From positions 248,001 to 312,000 of the forward strand of contig JAHYIO010000033.1 of assembly GCA_020543525.1 (NCBI GenBank): 64,000 bases of DNA, given 5' to 3'. Shown piece after piece: positions 1 to 11,281 of the stretch. The notes beneath the pieces were generated by a model. The model saw only the letters and a list, made by a program, of their open reading frames with translations, searched no databases and was not told the origin of the DNA. A program made the position numbers and the translations under genes. The DNA is from Coriolopsis trogii. Taxonomy: Eukaryota > Basidiomycota > Agaricomycetes > Polyporales > Polyporaceae. Position 1 is the stretch's first letter, and every line of letters starts with the position of its first letter.

Positions 1-320
1 TAGCGCAGGAGTCCTTGATACACACCGCAGAGCATGCTACCAGCTTCAGGCCCCAGCAGTCTCTCCGCCTTCTCGAACCCATAGTCGCGCCGGGTTTGGG
101 GGTCGACCGGGACGACATCCTTGGCCATCGCACGAGCTAGGTGGTGGATGGTGCTGACAGGCTCGCCAGCCTTGCAGTGAAAGACATGAAACTTCCAGTC
201 GGCCTTCTGGCACGCAGTGCTGCAGTACCACACGCTACGGCAGCCAGCACATCGTTTGAGGTTGGACGTCTTCCCAGACTCGCAGGAGACATAGACACAA
301 CGATGCTTCTTTCCGGTCAT
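1..320 (-). CDS. MYND zinc-finger protein, 3' end outside window
   Basis: The reading frame opens at the ATG at 320 and runs off the left edge of the window (about 106 residues visible). Residues 8-42 form a MYND-type zinc finger: spaced cysteines, then the CAGC...WYCSTACQKADW...H...C pattern. This zinc-binding, protein-interaction module is common in many unrelated basidiomycete proteins. The part after the finger is not diagnostic, so the role is unknown. A good splice pair lies just upstream (donor at 374/373, acceptor at 324-322), so the true first exon may lie at or above 375. The joined frame stays open upstream of this Met, so the N-terminus is uncertain. Confidence 0.75.
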   Translation of the reverse strand, partial: MTGKKHRCVYVSCESGKTSNLKRCAGCRSVWYCSTACQKADWKFHVFHCKAGEPVSTIHHLARAMAKDVVPVDPQTRRDYGFEKAERLLGPEAGSMLCGVYQGLLR

Positions 321-759
321 TCTGATAGGTTATAACAATGAGTCACGAAACTCTCCCCAGTGTACGGTACTCACCTGCGCTCCTTGTGTTGTGGAGACTC
401 TGGAAGAAAGTGACGAACAGAGCAGAAGAGTAAGGTGAAGATATAAGGTTTTTGCGCTGGCCCGGTCCCATGAGGCGCAAGTAAGGTTACCTTTGACGTC
501 CTTCCCAGATATAAATAATCACAGCCAAATCGCGCCCGCGAAACACCAACCTGTCTGACTTCCACAAGTACGAGCAGGCATGTCAACATAGAGATGGGTT
601 GAAAGTTGGCTTACCCGCCGAATTACAGTCCTCGCTGTCGACGCAATCCGCGGTCATAATGGTCATGCTGGCGCGCCATACCGTGAAAGCGCCAGATGTG
701 GCATGGAGCGGATGACTTCGAGTTCTCGTCCTCTATGCGCTAAACAAGTAGATGATGTA
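321..759 (-). other. 5' region of MYND gene with probable intron
   Basis: Contains a 53-nt GT-AG intron candidate (322-374) on the minus strand. The upstream exon is open in the joined frame from about 589, but shows no recognisable domain and may be 5' UTR. Nothing else is supported up to the TA dinucleotide at 758-759 that borders the foldback element. Confidence 0.4.
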
Positions 760-1105
760 CTCATGGTTACGTAAAGTGTTCGAACGCCTACAGTTAGGCG
801 CTCGTCGCAAACACAGAGATTATTTGTTTGTACTCTCAGCTACTGAGATTAATACTATCATACTGGTATCAAAGTGTTGATGTATCTGTCCTCTACGAGT
901 ACGTATAGTATAAACTATGATTCAATTGAAGTGTCTGCCTTGACAGCCACAACATGGCATGATGCACCCTGACCAATTGTCAGTCCCCTGGCCATTCTCA
1001 TATTTGAGATTCTGGCCTAAAAATATGTGACTGTATTCTTAAGATGCATGAGTACTCTGTAAAATATTCTGATGAATATCCATGGTCATTTGACCAAGTT
1101 GTGAC
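760..1105 (+). repeat. Left terminal inverted repeat, 346 bp
   Basis: Inverted copy of 1334-1679 with no difference seen. It carries a subterminal hairpin (CGCCTA at 785-790 pairing with TAGGCG at 795-800). Confidence 0.9.
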
Positions 1106-1333
1106 TCATTCTATTTGGAAAAGACATAGGGATGTCTGGCATAGTTCAAACTGAAGCCCCATTTGTGGACCTGTGGGTTAGGACTTGCATTTGGCTTTCA
1201 CTCATATATTAGCAGTAGCACAGTAGTATTCAAATAGTCAAGAGTAGGGTCATTCCATGAGCAGACTGTGGCACAGATGCAGCTGTATTCCAGATAGGGA
1301 CATGTGTCCCTGCACCTCTTCAACTTTGTATGT

Positions 1334-1679
1334 GTCACAACTTGGTCAAATGACCATGGATATTCATCAGAATATTTTACAGAGTACTCATGCATCTTAA
1401 GAATACAGTCACATATTTTTAGGCCAGAATCTCAAATATGAGAATGGCCAGGGGACTGACAATTGGTCAGGGTGCATCATGCCATGTTGTGGCTGTCAAG
1501 GCAGACACTTCAATTGAATCATAGTTTATACTATACGTACTCGTAGAGGACAGATACATCAACACTTTGATACCAGTATGATAGTATTAATCTCAGTAGC
1601 TGAGAGTACAAACAAATAATCTCTGTGTTTGCGACGAGCGCCTAACTGTAGGCGTTCGAACACTTTACGTAACCATGAG
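1334..1679 (-). repeat. Right terminal inverted repeat, 346 bp
   Basis: Inverted copy of 760-1105. Its outer end is 61 bp from the stop codon of the RED gene, so that gene's transcripts may run into the element. Confidence 0.9.
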
Positions 1680-1739
1680 TAAGGCTGAGCGACTCAGTGC
1701 TGGTGGAAGGAGTGCATTGAAAGCAATATGCCGCAGTAG

Positions 1740-3495
1740 CTATGATTTACTCTTCTTGTCCGTATACGCCTTGAGCCTACAGAACCCGTCAGTTGCCGCC
1801 ATAGGCGCAAGTGGAATCGCAACTTACCGTTGGTAGTCTCTCTCGACCTTGGCCTTCGCATCCTTCCCGCTAGTTTCCCCGCTACCTCCACCTCCGCCGG
1901 CCTTTTTCTTCTCTTTCCTCGCCCGCCGCTTATCCGCCTTCTCCACCTCCTCACTCATAGCCAATAGATCCTTGATAGAGGGCAGGGCAGAAGACGCGAG
2001 CGGCTGCAAACGGACTGGACGCTCCTCCTCCTCTACCTCCCCGTCCTCGTCAGGAGTGGCTGGACGGTGCGTCGCAGCCGCTGATCGTCTCTGAGGCGAC
2101 ATCGACCGCGACTCGGACTTCGTATCTCGCACAAGAGATGGAGGTCGAGAGGCCTCTCGTTCGTCGTCGGAAGTAGCGAGCCATTTTCCGGGACGGGAAG
2201 CCCCCTCGTCCCGCAGCTCGCCGTCCTCGTCTCGCAGCTCGCCGTCCTCGTCTCGTGGGCGTGACTGACTAGCGTTCGCCCCGTCTTCATCACTCTCGTC
2301 GTCGTCGCCAAGATCGATACCGGTGTACTCGCCCGCACCAGCAAAGATATCAAAGTCCTCGTCCACAGGCTCGGGTTCTGGCTCGAGCGGCGGCTTAGAG
2401 GACGACGCCGTAGAGGGCCCGAGGGCTTGTGTCTGTTCCGCTACCGGAACGGCCTGGCTGGTCGAGGCAGCCTGCTCCTCTTCCTGAGGTTTGGGCTCTT
2501 GCGCACTGTCCCCCACGACCTTGCGCTTCTTCTTCTTCCGCTCCCCGTTCTCCTCTCCCTCGCCCACCTTCACCTTCTTCCTCCGCTTCACCTTACCGTC
2601 CGCACTCGTACCACCGCCCCCGACAGGCTTGAACCCAATCGGCTTGAACTTGCCCGCTTTCTTCGCCTCTTCTAGCGCCTTGTCCGCCGCGCTCAGCGTA
2701 GCCTCCGCCGGCGCGGCACCTTCCCCGACGGCCGCGGGGACACCCCGCTTGCTCTTTAGTTCGCGCAGGAGGTCCTCGCGCGTCCGCTTCTTTGGCTGGG
2801 CAGTGGACTCCAGGAAGGCCTCCTCGAGAGAGACGTCTTCGGTCACAGCTGCCTCCGCAGCCATGCGCGCGCGGTTCTGCTCGAGGAGGGCAAAATCGAG
2901 ACCCTTGACGAGCACGGTGTGTTGACTGTCTCCACCTAGATATTTTCTTTGTTCTTCTACCTGTCAAACAATGGTATATGGGGTGCATATATGCGGGTGA
3001 ACGAGTTAGAGACTATATGCAGGTTGTATGCACAGGACGTACAGCTTCACGATCCTCAGTCTCCGCCGCACGACGCTCGAACTCCTCAGCTAGGGCCTCG
3101 ACCTGTCATAACCATGCCTCTTGTCAGTATTGGCCTCAAAGAGTACCGCGTATCCATTGTCCGAAGGCATTCCCCCCTGCTCCCCCGTGCGATGCGTCCG
3201 TGCAGAGCAGCCTCGTATCAAAGATACCCCAACGCACCTGCGCAAAGTCCTTGTTCACACCCTGCCTCCGCTCCGACGCGCGATCGCGATAGTCCTCCCC
3301 CTTCCCGCCCTTCTTGAGCGTGCGCGGCTTGAACGCCGGCTGCGACGCGTCCACCGTCGTCTTCTGCTTCTTCTTTCCCGCACTGGCAGCAGCTGCTGTG
3401 AGGAGCGAGCCGCGTACATGAGCGGAAGAACTCGCGCTGCTGCCCGGCGGCTTCTCAGACGTCTGGAGGAGCTTTCGGAAAGACTCTTGGTCCAT
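1740..3495 (-). CDS. RED/IK family spliceosomal protein
   Basis: Four exons: 3495-3238, 3102-3043, 2960-1828 and 1776-1740, all GT-AG, giving 495 aa. RED (IK, Smu2) is a pre-mRNA splicing factor that acts with Smu1 in spliceosome activation in the nucleus. The N-terminus carries the family signature: basic FKPRTLKK, then YRDRASERRQGVNKDFAQ, the VEALAEEFERRAAETEDRE helix, and the YLGGDSQHTVLVKGLDFALLEQ segment. A long acidic/basic low-complexity middle follows, with a tandem RDEDGEL repeat. The C-terminus reads RDYQRLKAYTDKKSKS, like the usual end of RED proteins. The start at 3495 (MDQESFRKLL) matches the family. The foldback element lies just 3'. Confidence 0.9.
2207..2254 (-). repeat. 21-bp tandem coding repeat in RED
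   Basis: Two near-identical 21-bp units plus part of a third encode repeated Arg-Asp-Glu-Asp-Gly-Glu-Leu in the acidic middle of the RED protein. Copy number is likely to vary between strains. Confidence 0.8.
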
Positions 3496-4450
3496 GGCTA
3501 GGTGAGGGTAGGGGAGAGAGAGACCTCGGACCGCTTGCCGCTTGCCACGACCCAGGTGAAGGGCGCCTACATGCGGGTACTTGCAACATGTATTTACAAG
3601 CCATGATGCTCCTGTAGGGGGTTTGTCCGTGTATTGACAGTGTGACAGGACACCCAACCTATTGCTGCAAGGAGATGAGGTACCAAACGGCACACCAATG
3701 GACTCAAGACTCTTCAGGATTCAATATACATTCTTCTCTTCTACTTGATAACTACCACCCCCTTCTTGGGTTGTATGTACTCACGGACTGTGGACTGTGG
3801 AAGATATGTAAGACGGAACGAGTGATGAGCGCGCCGGACGTAAGGTGATCGAGCGAGAGAGAGGTGGAGACAGAGATGGGACATGATACAAACGAGGTAC
3901 GTGCTACGCTGCTGACGACACACACACAGAGCCAACCGGATCCAGACCAGGGGAAAGACGAGGACGAGGAGCAACGGAGATAGACGGGGGGATGCGAGAA
4001 AAAAAGGGCGGAGGTGTACGGTACACAGTACGCTAGCGGGATGGGGTCAAGAACTGAAGTCCGAAACGCATGCCTTTCCAGTCAGGGACAGTGGGTGCGG
4101 GTGTGGGTGCAGATTAGTGCGGGAATGAGGTACGGTGGAGTGCCTCCAGCACTCCAGGTTGACGACGGACAGCGCTGCAGCGCATATATAGTATGAGACA
4201 GGGAAGTGTGGGGTCGTGAGGGAAGAGCCAGGCTTGTCGTGACACATGGGGCGGAGGGGGAGGGGATACGATGTCCGTCTGTGAATCTCGGTATCTCGGG
4301 TCGTCGGTCTGGGCTCTGTCGGGAACAATGCGTGTTGCGCAGCAGAACGAGCGTCGAGTATGGTATGTGAACGGGCAGGGAAGCGGATGTAAGGGTGCGA
4401 TGGCAGGTAGGGTGACTATGACGTATGGGCACGAGACGCTAATGGAGGAT
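3496..4450. other. Intergenic, promoter of RED and 3' flank of CDC55
   Basis: No frame here has coding character or a recognisable domain. It should hold the RED promoter at its left end and the CDC55 3' UTR at its right end. Confidence 0.5.
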
Positions 4451-6230
4451 TTATGCGGCACTGTACAAGAACAGGTTGTTCGTTGCCGCAATCTGAGAAT
4501 TGTCGAGTCAGGATAAGTCACGGGGGACAACGAATGCGACTTACAGCAATCGTGTTTTCCCGTGGATGCCAGCTGGCATGCAGGATCTTCTTGTTGAAGT
4601 CCAACGTCTCAAGCGCCATGTTCTCCCTCAGACCACCTTGGCGCATGCCGTTCTTCATACCTGGCTTGTTGCCGGGGAGAGGCCCACCAATCTTCTTCGC
4701 CTTGAATGCGGACTTGTCGGCTTGCAGCACGACGTCATTGAGGGTCTCTGCGTCATATATCCGGAAGTAGTTGTGGTACGACCCTGTGAGCACATGCCTA
4801 TGCGAGGTAGGATGATAAGCAATATGACGACAACCGTGCACGACATAAATTGTAAAGAGAAGGACACTTACTTGTCATCACCGCTCCATACGCACTCGAA
4901 CTTGTCGAAGATGCAGTCGTTCTCGTAGAGATCGCACAGCTTCCCCCGAAGGTGATCATGGATTGGGATCGTCTTCAGCGGTCGATTCTCCATGTTGATG
5001 TCCCAGATCTTGAGGTTGAGGTAGTCACGAGACAAGATGTACCGACCGTCACGACTGAACTTCACATCCGAGATGGAAGAGATGATTTCGGAGAAGAACG
5101 ACCGGTTTTGTGGATCCTCCTCCTCCTCAAACACTGCAGTGCGTATCGCCACATATGTCAATGCAAGGCGAGAGAGACGTAGTAAGGTACGGCCACATAC
5201 TCTTCGCATGCTTGTCGCACAGCGCGGAATCACGCATATCAGCCAGTTTGATGTTACTTTTCGAGCTGCTGTACATGAAGAGATTGCAGTGCAGGGGGTG
5301 AAACTCGGCAGCAGTGATGACTTCCGTCAGCTCCTCCATGTTGACAGGCTTGATATCGACGATGTCTTCGCAGGGCTGAGCGGCAGGACTTTGATGCTCT
5401 CAAAATGATGACTCACTGAAACTGCGATCGCTAATATCCAGGTTCCATAGATTGATTCGCAGGTCATCAGCAGAAATGTACGTCTCCTGGTCCGAGTTCA
5501 CGGATATGGAGTGGATGTGGTATGCATGGGCGTTTGAGTAGACTTTCCGAGGTACCGCAGCGATGATATTGTCTTGTTGCGTCATCCGGGGCAATCTGAG
5601 GTTCTGTGTCGATATGGGTGGGGGGAGTGATCTCTGGCCGTCGACGAGGTTGCTCTCCGATACCACCCGTAATTGCTTTTCAAACACTTTCCATAGTTTG
5701 ATTGTCTTGTCTGTGCGGCCGCAAGGTCACGAAGGGATTCTCCGACGTAGAGCAGCGTTACGCACCATTAGTCGATAACAAGAAGTGTGCGGCATTCTGT
5801 CGTTTGCACCACTTGATCTTGTTGATCTTCTCCTCGATCTCCAATGACTTGAGGTAGTCGAACTCTGGCTCGTGCGACTGAAACTCGGTGTAGAACTTGT
5901 ACTCGCAGGTCTTTTTCTGGGGTACGAGGGCGGGAGATTAGCCGGGCGCATCAATCACGAGCAAGAGGCGAGGCGCACCATCTCATTGCGCTCGAACAAG
6001 ACGACACGACCTCCCTTGTCTCCAGTAGCAAGGTAGTTGCCTGTCGCATCAAACTCTACCGTCGAGATGATGTCGGCTGTGTAGACGGGCAGGGTGGGGT
6101 GAGACGCTGGACGGGGTGGAGTGGCTCGAGGTGTGCGCGACATACCCTCTGTGATATCCTCGACCTCGCCCTTGTCGCCAAAGCATTGGGCAAACCGCCA
6201 ACCTCCTGAAGAAGATGCGTCGTGATCCAT
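4451..6230 (-). CDS. CDC55: PP2A regulatory subunit B (B55/PR55)
   Basis: Eight exons: 6230-6146, 6076-5979, 5916-5766, 5710-5417, 5365-5201, 5133-4872, 4797-4545 and 4492-4451, giving 449 aa, the usual B55 length. B55 is a seven-bladed WD40 propeller that directs the PP2A phosphatase to substrates in mitosis, morphogenesis and stress signalling. Family landmarks run in order: [51 protein letters not shown] blade 2, [56 protein letters not shown] and the C-terminal [11 protein letters not shown]. It is divergently paired with COX9 across 396 bp. No missing segment was seen. Confidence 0.97.
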
Positions 6231-6626
6231 GATCGAGTCGGGTGAGGATGGTACGATTACGATGTCGAGTACGGCGTGGGGGCGCTGGGTACGTGTTCAG
6301 CGGGGACGATGCTGGCGGGTGGGACGGGGAAAGATGGGGAGCGTGTCGTGCAGTGCTGGAGATGGCGTGCAGGAGGAGGAAGACCGGATATTCGCACCGT
6401 CAGCGAGGGTCGATCGAGTGGGAGAGCGAGCGGAGTGCAGGAGGCTGAGGCCCAGGACGCGCATCCAGCCTCGACGATGGCCCCGCCTCCCTGTGTACGC
6501 GTGTTTGGCTCATGGCCACCGCCCGTCCATCTCTCGGCGCCTCTCCGTCTCCCGTCCTTCATCCCGACTTTGCCCTCGTCGTCCCACTCGTCCCCCGCCC
6601 CCCGCCCCTCGACGAAGCAGCGCACA
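6231..6626. promoter_or_regulatory. Shared promoter of CDC55 and COX9
   Basis: A 396-bp region between two divergent start codons, pyrimidine-rich just before the COX9 ATG. No single regulatory site stands out. Confidence 0.5.
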
Positions 6627-6970
6627 ATGCCCATCGCACCCATCACCGGAAAGCTCAGGAAGCGTTTCTGGCTCGACCTCACCACCGCCCTCGGCCTCGG
6701 TGTCAGCGCGGGCTACGCATTCTGGTCAGTCACGGTTCCATTTCTTCTCTGCGGGTCATGCAAACTCAACACACCCTACAGGTATGGTGTGCACCTCAAG
6801 CGTGGTGAGCATCTCGTTCTTGTTGCAGATCGCGCCGCGCACCGTGTCGTGCATTCCTGCGCGCACCCCTCGATCGTCTCCGCGGATGTTGACTCGCACT
6901 TTTCTCCACCACAGTTCAACGCCAGGAGGAGTTCTACCTCAAGTACGAGCGGGCCAAGCAAGAGGAGTAG
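6627..6970 (+). CDS. COX9: Cytochrome c oxidase subunit VIIa (Cox9-type)
   Basis: Three exons: 6627-6724, 6782-6804 (a 23-nt internal exon) and 6915-6970, giving 58 aa. This nuclear-encoded small subunit of complex IV has one transmembrane helix and sits in the mitochondrial inner membrane. The N-terminus MPIAPITGKLRKRFWLDL is the classic subunit VIIa opening. A hydrophobic helix follows, then YGVHLKRVQRQEEFYLKYE. Length and layout match yeast Cox9 (59 aa). The tiny middle exon would be missed by simple gene finders, but phases on both sides fit exactly. Confidence 0.93.
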
Positions 6971-7301
6971 AGAACTTGTTTTCGTTCTGTAAACCCATCC
7001 GCAATCGCATCGCTTTCTCTCGCACTCCACCGTTGACTGTGCAAGAGCTGTAGTTGCCCTCTGCGGCGGCTATGGCGAGTCGCGACCGCCAGCCTGGACC
7101 GTACCCGGCGCGTTCTCGGACGAGCATCCTTCCAATCAGCCTCTAAGCTTATGATCGCCTATAGACCACGGAAGGCATATAAATGTAATAAATAAACGAT
7201 TAGATGGCCTCCAGAAGTCCTTCAAGAGACTATCGCTCTCGACAGTGGATCCGTCTCCGTCAAGTACAGTAAGTCGTAGAGATCATCATACATGCGTAGC
7301 G
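6971..7301. other. 3' flanks of convergent COX9 and J-protein genes
   Basis: A 331-bp convergent spacer holding only untranslated sequence, including an A/T-rich stretch with poly(A)-like signals. Confidence 0.6.
7187..7196 (+). terminator. Overlapping AATAAA poly(A) signals
   Basis: Two overlapping AATAAA hexamers about 220 bp past the COX9 stop, in the sense orientation for COX9. Confidence 0.5.
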
Positions 7302-8866
7302 TTATTTCAATAGACCCATCTCCCGCAACTTATCACAACTCTCGATTGGCTCCTGGTCTATCCGCTTCACCTTTTCCCAATCCGTGCCGATACCAAAGAT
7401 GCCAACCTCTTGGTCTTTCCGTCGTTGTTTCCGGTCTAGGCCCCGTTGGCATTGCGAGTACAGGTCAGTCGTGTACGCGCGTTCGACATTGCCTTCGAAT
7501 TTGCGTAGTTGTGGACCAGGCTGGTTCCCGTTGCGCGCGAGCTCGGCAGCTATAGGATGTCCGGAGAACTCTGCGGCATTGACGTGGTATTTGACATTGA
7601 GGCCGCCCGTCGTGCGTTCCACGTTGTATCGCGGAGATGGCGAGAATGAGAAGCGAGGGTCGGGTGTCGGTGGCGTCGAGAACAGACTGGGAAGAGCGTT
7701 GAGAATGGAGAAAGCGAACAGGACGAAGAGGGGCAGGAGCTGCATCCACATTGACCGTGGCTCCGCCGCTGCCGCTGGCTGTTCTCGTCGTGCGTTCGTG
7801 CGCACGCGCGTTGTGCGGAAGCCTCCAGGACCAAAAGTTGCGGTAAACACTGAGGGCGCGTTAGCCACGAAGGTAAGGTATCCTTGATATGACACTCACT
7901 AGGTCCGCCAAAGCCTCCCCCGCCGAATGACCCACCGTTCATTGGCATACCACCGCCGAAGAACATATTGAACAATTCCTCGGGACTGATCTCTCCTTCG
8001 AAACCGCCACCGCCACCGAACCCTCCTCGCGAGAATGCTGGTGACGGGCCAGACGATGACATGCCACTGAAACGTGACTCTGGGTCGGAACCATGTTCGT
8101 CGTATGCTGCTCGTTTCTGCGGGTCTGTATAGGAAGAGGACGTCAGAAGATCCATAAGGCAAGAATAATTCCAAGGGTACCGACCTGAAAGGACCTGGAA
8201 TGCTTTGGATACCACTTCACAGGGAGAGATGTCAGACACCTGACACGTATGGGCACCTCCAGAAGACTCACTCTTGAAAGCCTCGTCTGCGCCAGGGGCA
8301 CCATTCTTGTCCGGATGTAGGGCAAGGGCAAGCTGTTTACGAGATAGCATGATTCATGAGTCAAATTGTTCATTGAACGAAGTGCGACATACCTTCCGAT
8401 AGGCCTTTTTGACCGCGGCCTCGTCGCAATCCCGCTTGAGCGAGAGAATCTCATAGTACTCCGTGACTTTGCACGCCCGCACGCGGTTCACGACAGCCAG
8501 ATTCTCCGGGGTATAGCTCTTCTTCGACGTCGCACCTGGAGCATCTCCATTCGCCTTCGCCTTGCCCTCCGCCTTCGAAGACTCCGCCGTGTGTCTTTGT
8601 CGTGCGCCAGAGGCGGAAGGGTGCGCTTCCGCTGCCGACGAGCTAGCACTCGCACCTGTGCTGGACCCGGCCTGCGACGAGGAGCTCTCGGTGGTCGATT
8701 CGCTGTATTCGGCCTCTATGATCTCAAGGAGCTTCACGCCCTCCGCGGTGGAGAAGAGGGTGAGGGACTTCTGGCAGAAGCGCTTAGCGGAGGCGTGGTT
8801 GCCTGCGTTCCGGTGCTTCTGTGCGATGGCGAGACACTTGAGAGCCTCGTCCTTGTTGCTCTCCAT
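7302..8866 (-). CDS. ER membrane J-domain co-chaperone (DNAJB12/Hlj1-like)
   Basis: Five exons: 8866-8393, 8332-8272, 8214-8185, 8124-7900 and 7849-7302, giving 445 aa. Residues 1-45 are the conserved helical N-terminus (MESNKDEALKCLAIAQKH). A Ser/Ala-rich linker follows, then the J domain at about 138-200 with YYEILSLKRDCDEAAVKKAYRK, the HPD motif and a DPQKRAAYDEHG end. Next come a Gly/Phe-rich stretch, one transmembrane helix (MWMQLLPLFVLFAF) and a DUF1977-type tail. Tail-anchored J-proteins of this layout stimulate Hsp70 at the ER surface in ER-associated degradation. It is divergent from the F-box gene at 9204. Confidence 0.92.
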
Positions 8867-9203
8867 GCTGGCCGAGTAGAGGGGATATGAAGTTGCCAGA
8901 GATGGAGAGGGAAGGGAGCGAGGAGTGGTCGTGGGTGACGATGACGGTAGTCACAGAACAGGTCAATACGTGTTCCTGGTCCGACACTAGCCTGTGCAAA
9001 GGCTGATAGAACGTGTTTACTAATGAAACCTTGACTTTACTTACCCACTTCATTATTCGCCCAGAAGCCCGGCTGATCCGCTACTATCGCGAGCTACTAG
9101 CGCCGAGCTATGTAATAAGTCTCAACGACACTTGCTATACTCTCCACCTTGGATATCTCCCACCACCCTACGACTCACGACGTCCCTCCGCCTTCCCCGA
9201 GAC
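8867..9203. promoter_or_regulatory. Shared promoter of J-protein and FBXO9-like genes
   Basis: A 337-bp divergent intergenic region. No clear TATA box or named factor site was recognised. Confidence 0.4.
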
Positions 9204-10862
9204 ATGCAGGCGGCACAGGCGACCGTCGAGGCGGAGCCAGAGGAACTTGTGCGTTTTCGTCAGCAATGGCTCGAGGAGGTGCGAAGCAAGAAGAAACCAC
9301 GCTCGAGTCAAGACGATCTCGCCCCTCCCGCTGCCTCCGCTGTGCCATCGACGTCCAGCGGAGATGTACGAGCGGAACCCCATACGTCTCCTGCACCTCG
9401 TTCTACCCAACACCACTCGCCTCATGATGCTCCGACCTCTCCGCCAGCAGCCGCACGCAGACCGATCACGTCCACCGCCATGCCTCCCATGGGACACGCT
9501 CTGAAACGCGCCGTTCAGGTATACAGGCAGGCCGTACAGGCTGAACAGCGAAGCGAGCTCAATGACGCCCTTCGGTTATACCGCACTGCATTCAGGATGG
9601 ACTCGAACGTTGACCGAGCGTACCACTTGATGGAGGAAGAGGTGCACAGGCAGGCGGCCGCAGAGCATAAGCCGCCTCCGCCGCCGCCCGCACAACATCG
9701 CAAGGCAGGTTCTGTAGATGCTGTGACACACGACTTGCAGAGTATGGATCTAGGTCGCGGTCCTGGGAGTATCCCGATCGCGCATTTGCGGAGAGACGGC
9801 GTTGTCACCGGGACGCTCGCAACGCTGGTTGCGTCATGGCCTGCAGAACTCAGCTTTGACCCGGAGGACGAGCAGGCAGGGGTTCCTATCAAGACTATGC
9901 CAGATGAGCTACTCGTGCTCGTGCTTCGCCTCCTCGATCATAGTGCCATTGAGCGGTTCGCTGCCGTCAATCGCAAGGCGCGTGTCATCACACTAGACGC
10001 GTCGATATGGAGGTTAGCATACTCCTCAGGTAGTCTGTCTTGTCCGTGGCTGACGCGAAACAGACCCATGGTCAAGACAGTATTAAGACCACCGCAGCTG
10101 GCAGACGAAGAGGAGCTGGAGGCGTTGATCTTGAAATACATGACGGACTTTCGCCGGGTATACATAGAACATCCACGCGTGCGGTACGATGGGGTTTACA
10201 TCGCTATATGCCACTACATGTACGTACCTCGTTCAATATACTGTCTCCCCCTGTTGATGTGGGATCATACACTGCTAAAGCCGGAACGGTATCGGCGAGA
10301 ACTCTTGGGTGAACGTACGTCGTTCACATTCTGCGCAGACTTCGATGGTGGGACTGACTCACCGGATCACAGTACAGTCATTTCGTCACATACTACCGGT
10401 ACCTGTACGTGCTTGCTTCCCTGGTCGAAACACCCTTACCGACAATTCATCACAGGAGATTTTATCCGGACGGGCAAGTGCTCTCCTATCTCGCCAACGA
10501 GGAGCATGGACCCGCTCAAGTCATACCCCTGCTGAAGCCCACAATGCGCTCAAAGGTATGACTTACCCGTTACAACCAATAGGCGCATTGCACTGAACTC
10601 ACTCAAGGGCTTCTCCATCGGTACCTGGTACCTCGAAGGAACCGAACTATACGTCAAGGACCTCCGCGACCCAAATGGTGGCGACGAGAAACGGTACACG
10701 TTCCAAATGCTCCTGGAGCTCCGGTCCCGCCCCCTTGGTCGCTGGAATCGTCTCGATTTCCGCTCGTACGACACTGTGGACGTCACAAGCGGAGAAGCAG
10801 AGCCGATCACACTCAAGAACGAGCGGCCGTTCTGGTTCTCCAAGGTCCGTTCGTACACATGA
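9204..10862 (+). CDS. F-box protein, FBXO9/Hrt3/Pof7 family
   Basis: Six exons: 9204-10012, 10064-10219, 10281-10314, 10373-10404, 10456-10555 and 10608-10862, giving 461 aa. Substrate receptor of an SCF ubiquitin ligase. A TPR-like segment (AVQVYRQAVQAEQRSELNDALRLYRTAF) precedes the F-box (IKTMPDELLVLVLRLLDH). The C-terminal half has the family landmarks FIEHPRVR-like YIEHPRVRYDGVYIA, YYRYLRFYPDGQVLSYL, KGFSIGTWYLEG, RYTFQMLLELRSRPLGRWNRL and the end RPFWFSKVRSYT. Start at 9204 is chosen because upstream residues are not family-like. The 51-nt first intron keeps the frame and has no stop, so a retained-intron protein is possible. Confidence 0.92.
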
Positions 10863-11281
10863 AAATGTCGAACGTGGCAGGTCTGGGCGTGGCTTGTTGG
10901 GAGGGATTATATACGGACAGTCGGCAGGACGGTTGCAGACCAATAGAGCATATCTTCCGAGATGAAGTTAACGTAACGTAGAGCCCTCTGTGTGTCGCTA
11001 TCGCTGGTCTCCAGGTACGGGTGCGTACTAAGATAGATGCTATTGTCTGTCCATGTACACGGTGCGTGTTCTTCGTATACCCGTACGGCGTACTCACGTG
11101 TGGATCCTAGGTTCAGGCAGTTGTACTGGATGACTCCTACGTTTGCTCCTGACGAACGTCTTCATAAATTGATTCCGCCTAGGTCGTGTAGGCATGTTGC
11201 ATCTCAATCTGCCGATCTGACTCGACACTATCGTACATATCGGCCCTTTCCCCGATTATACAGTCAACCAGCCAACTCGAC
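10863..11281. other. Convergent spacer
   Basis: 3' flanks of the FBXO9-like and NTF2-like genes. No gene, repeat or RNA was seen. Confidence 0.5.

Larger units (their letters stand above)
760..1679. mobile_element. Foldback (long-TIR) non-autonomous DNA element flanked by TA
   Basis: A 920-bp element starting CTCATGG and ending CCATGAG, with a TA dinucleotide directly outside each end (758-759 and 1680-1681). Two 346-bp arms in inverted orientation (760-1105 and 1334-1679) enclose a 228-bp unique centre. Read base by base, the arms show no mismatch, and their equal length means no indel. The centre has no transposase-like frame. TA duplication and symmetric ends fit a MITE/foldback element mobilised by a Tc1-mariner or pogo-type enzyme, although such a family cannot be assigned without a relative. 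The arm identity suggests recent insertion or arm homogenisation. Confidence 0.85.

Noticed and set aside
6229..7053. 274- and 238-codon plus-strand frames around COX9
   Set aside because: They read through introns and promoter. COX9 exons account for the true coding part.
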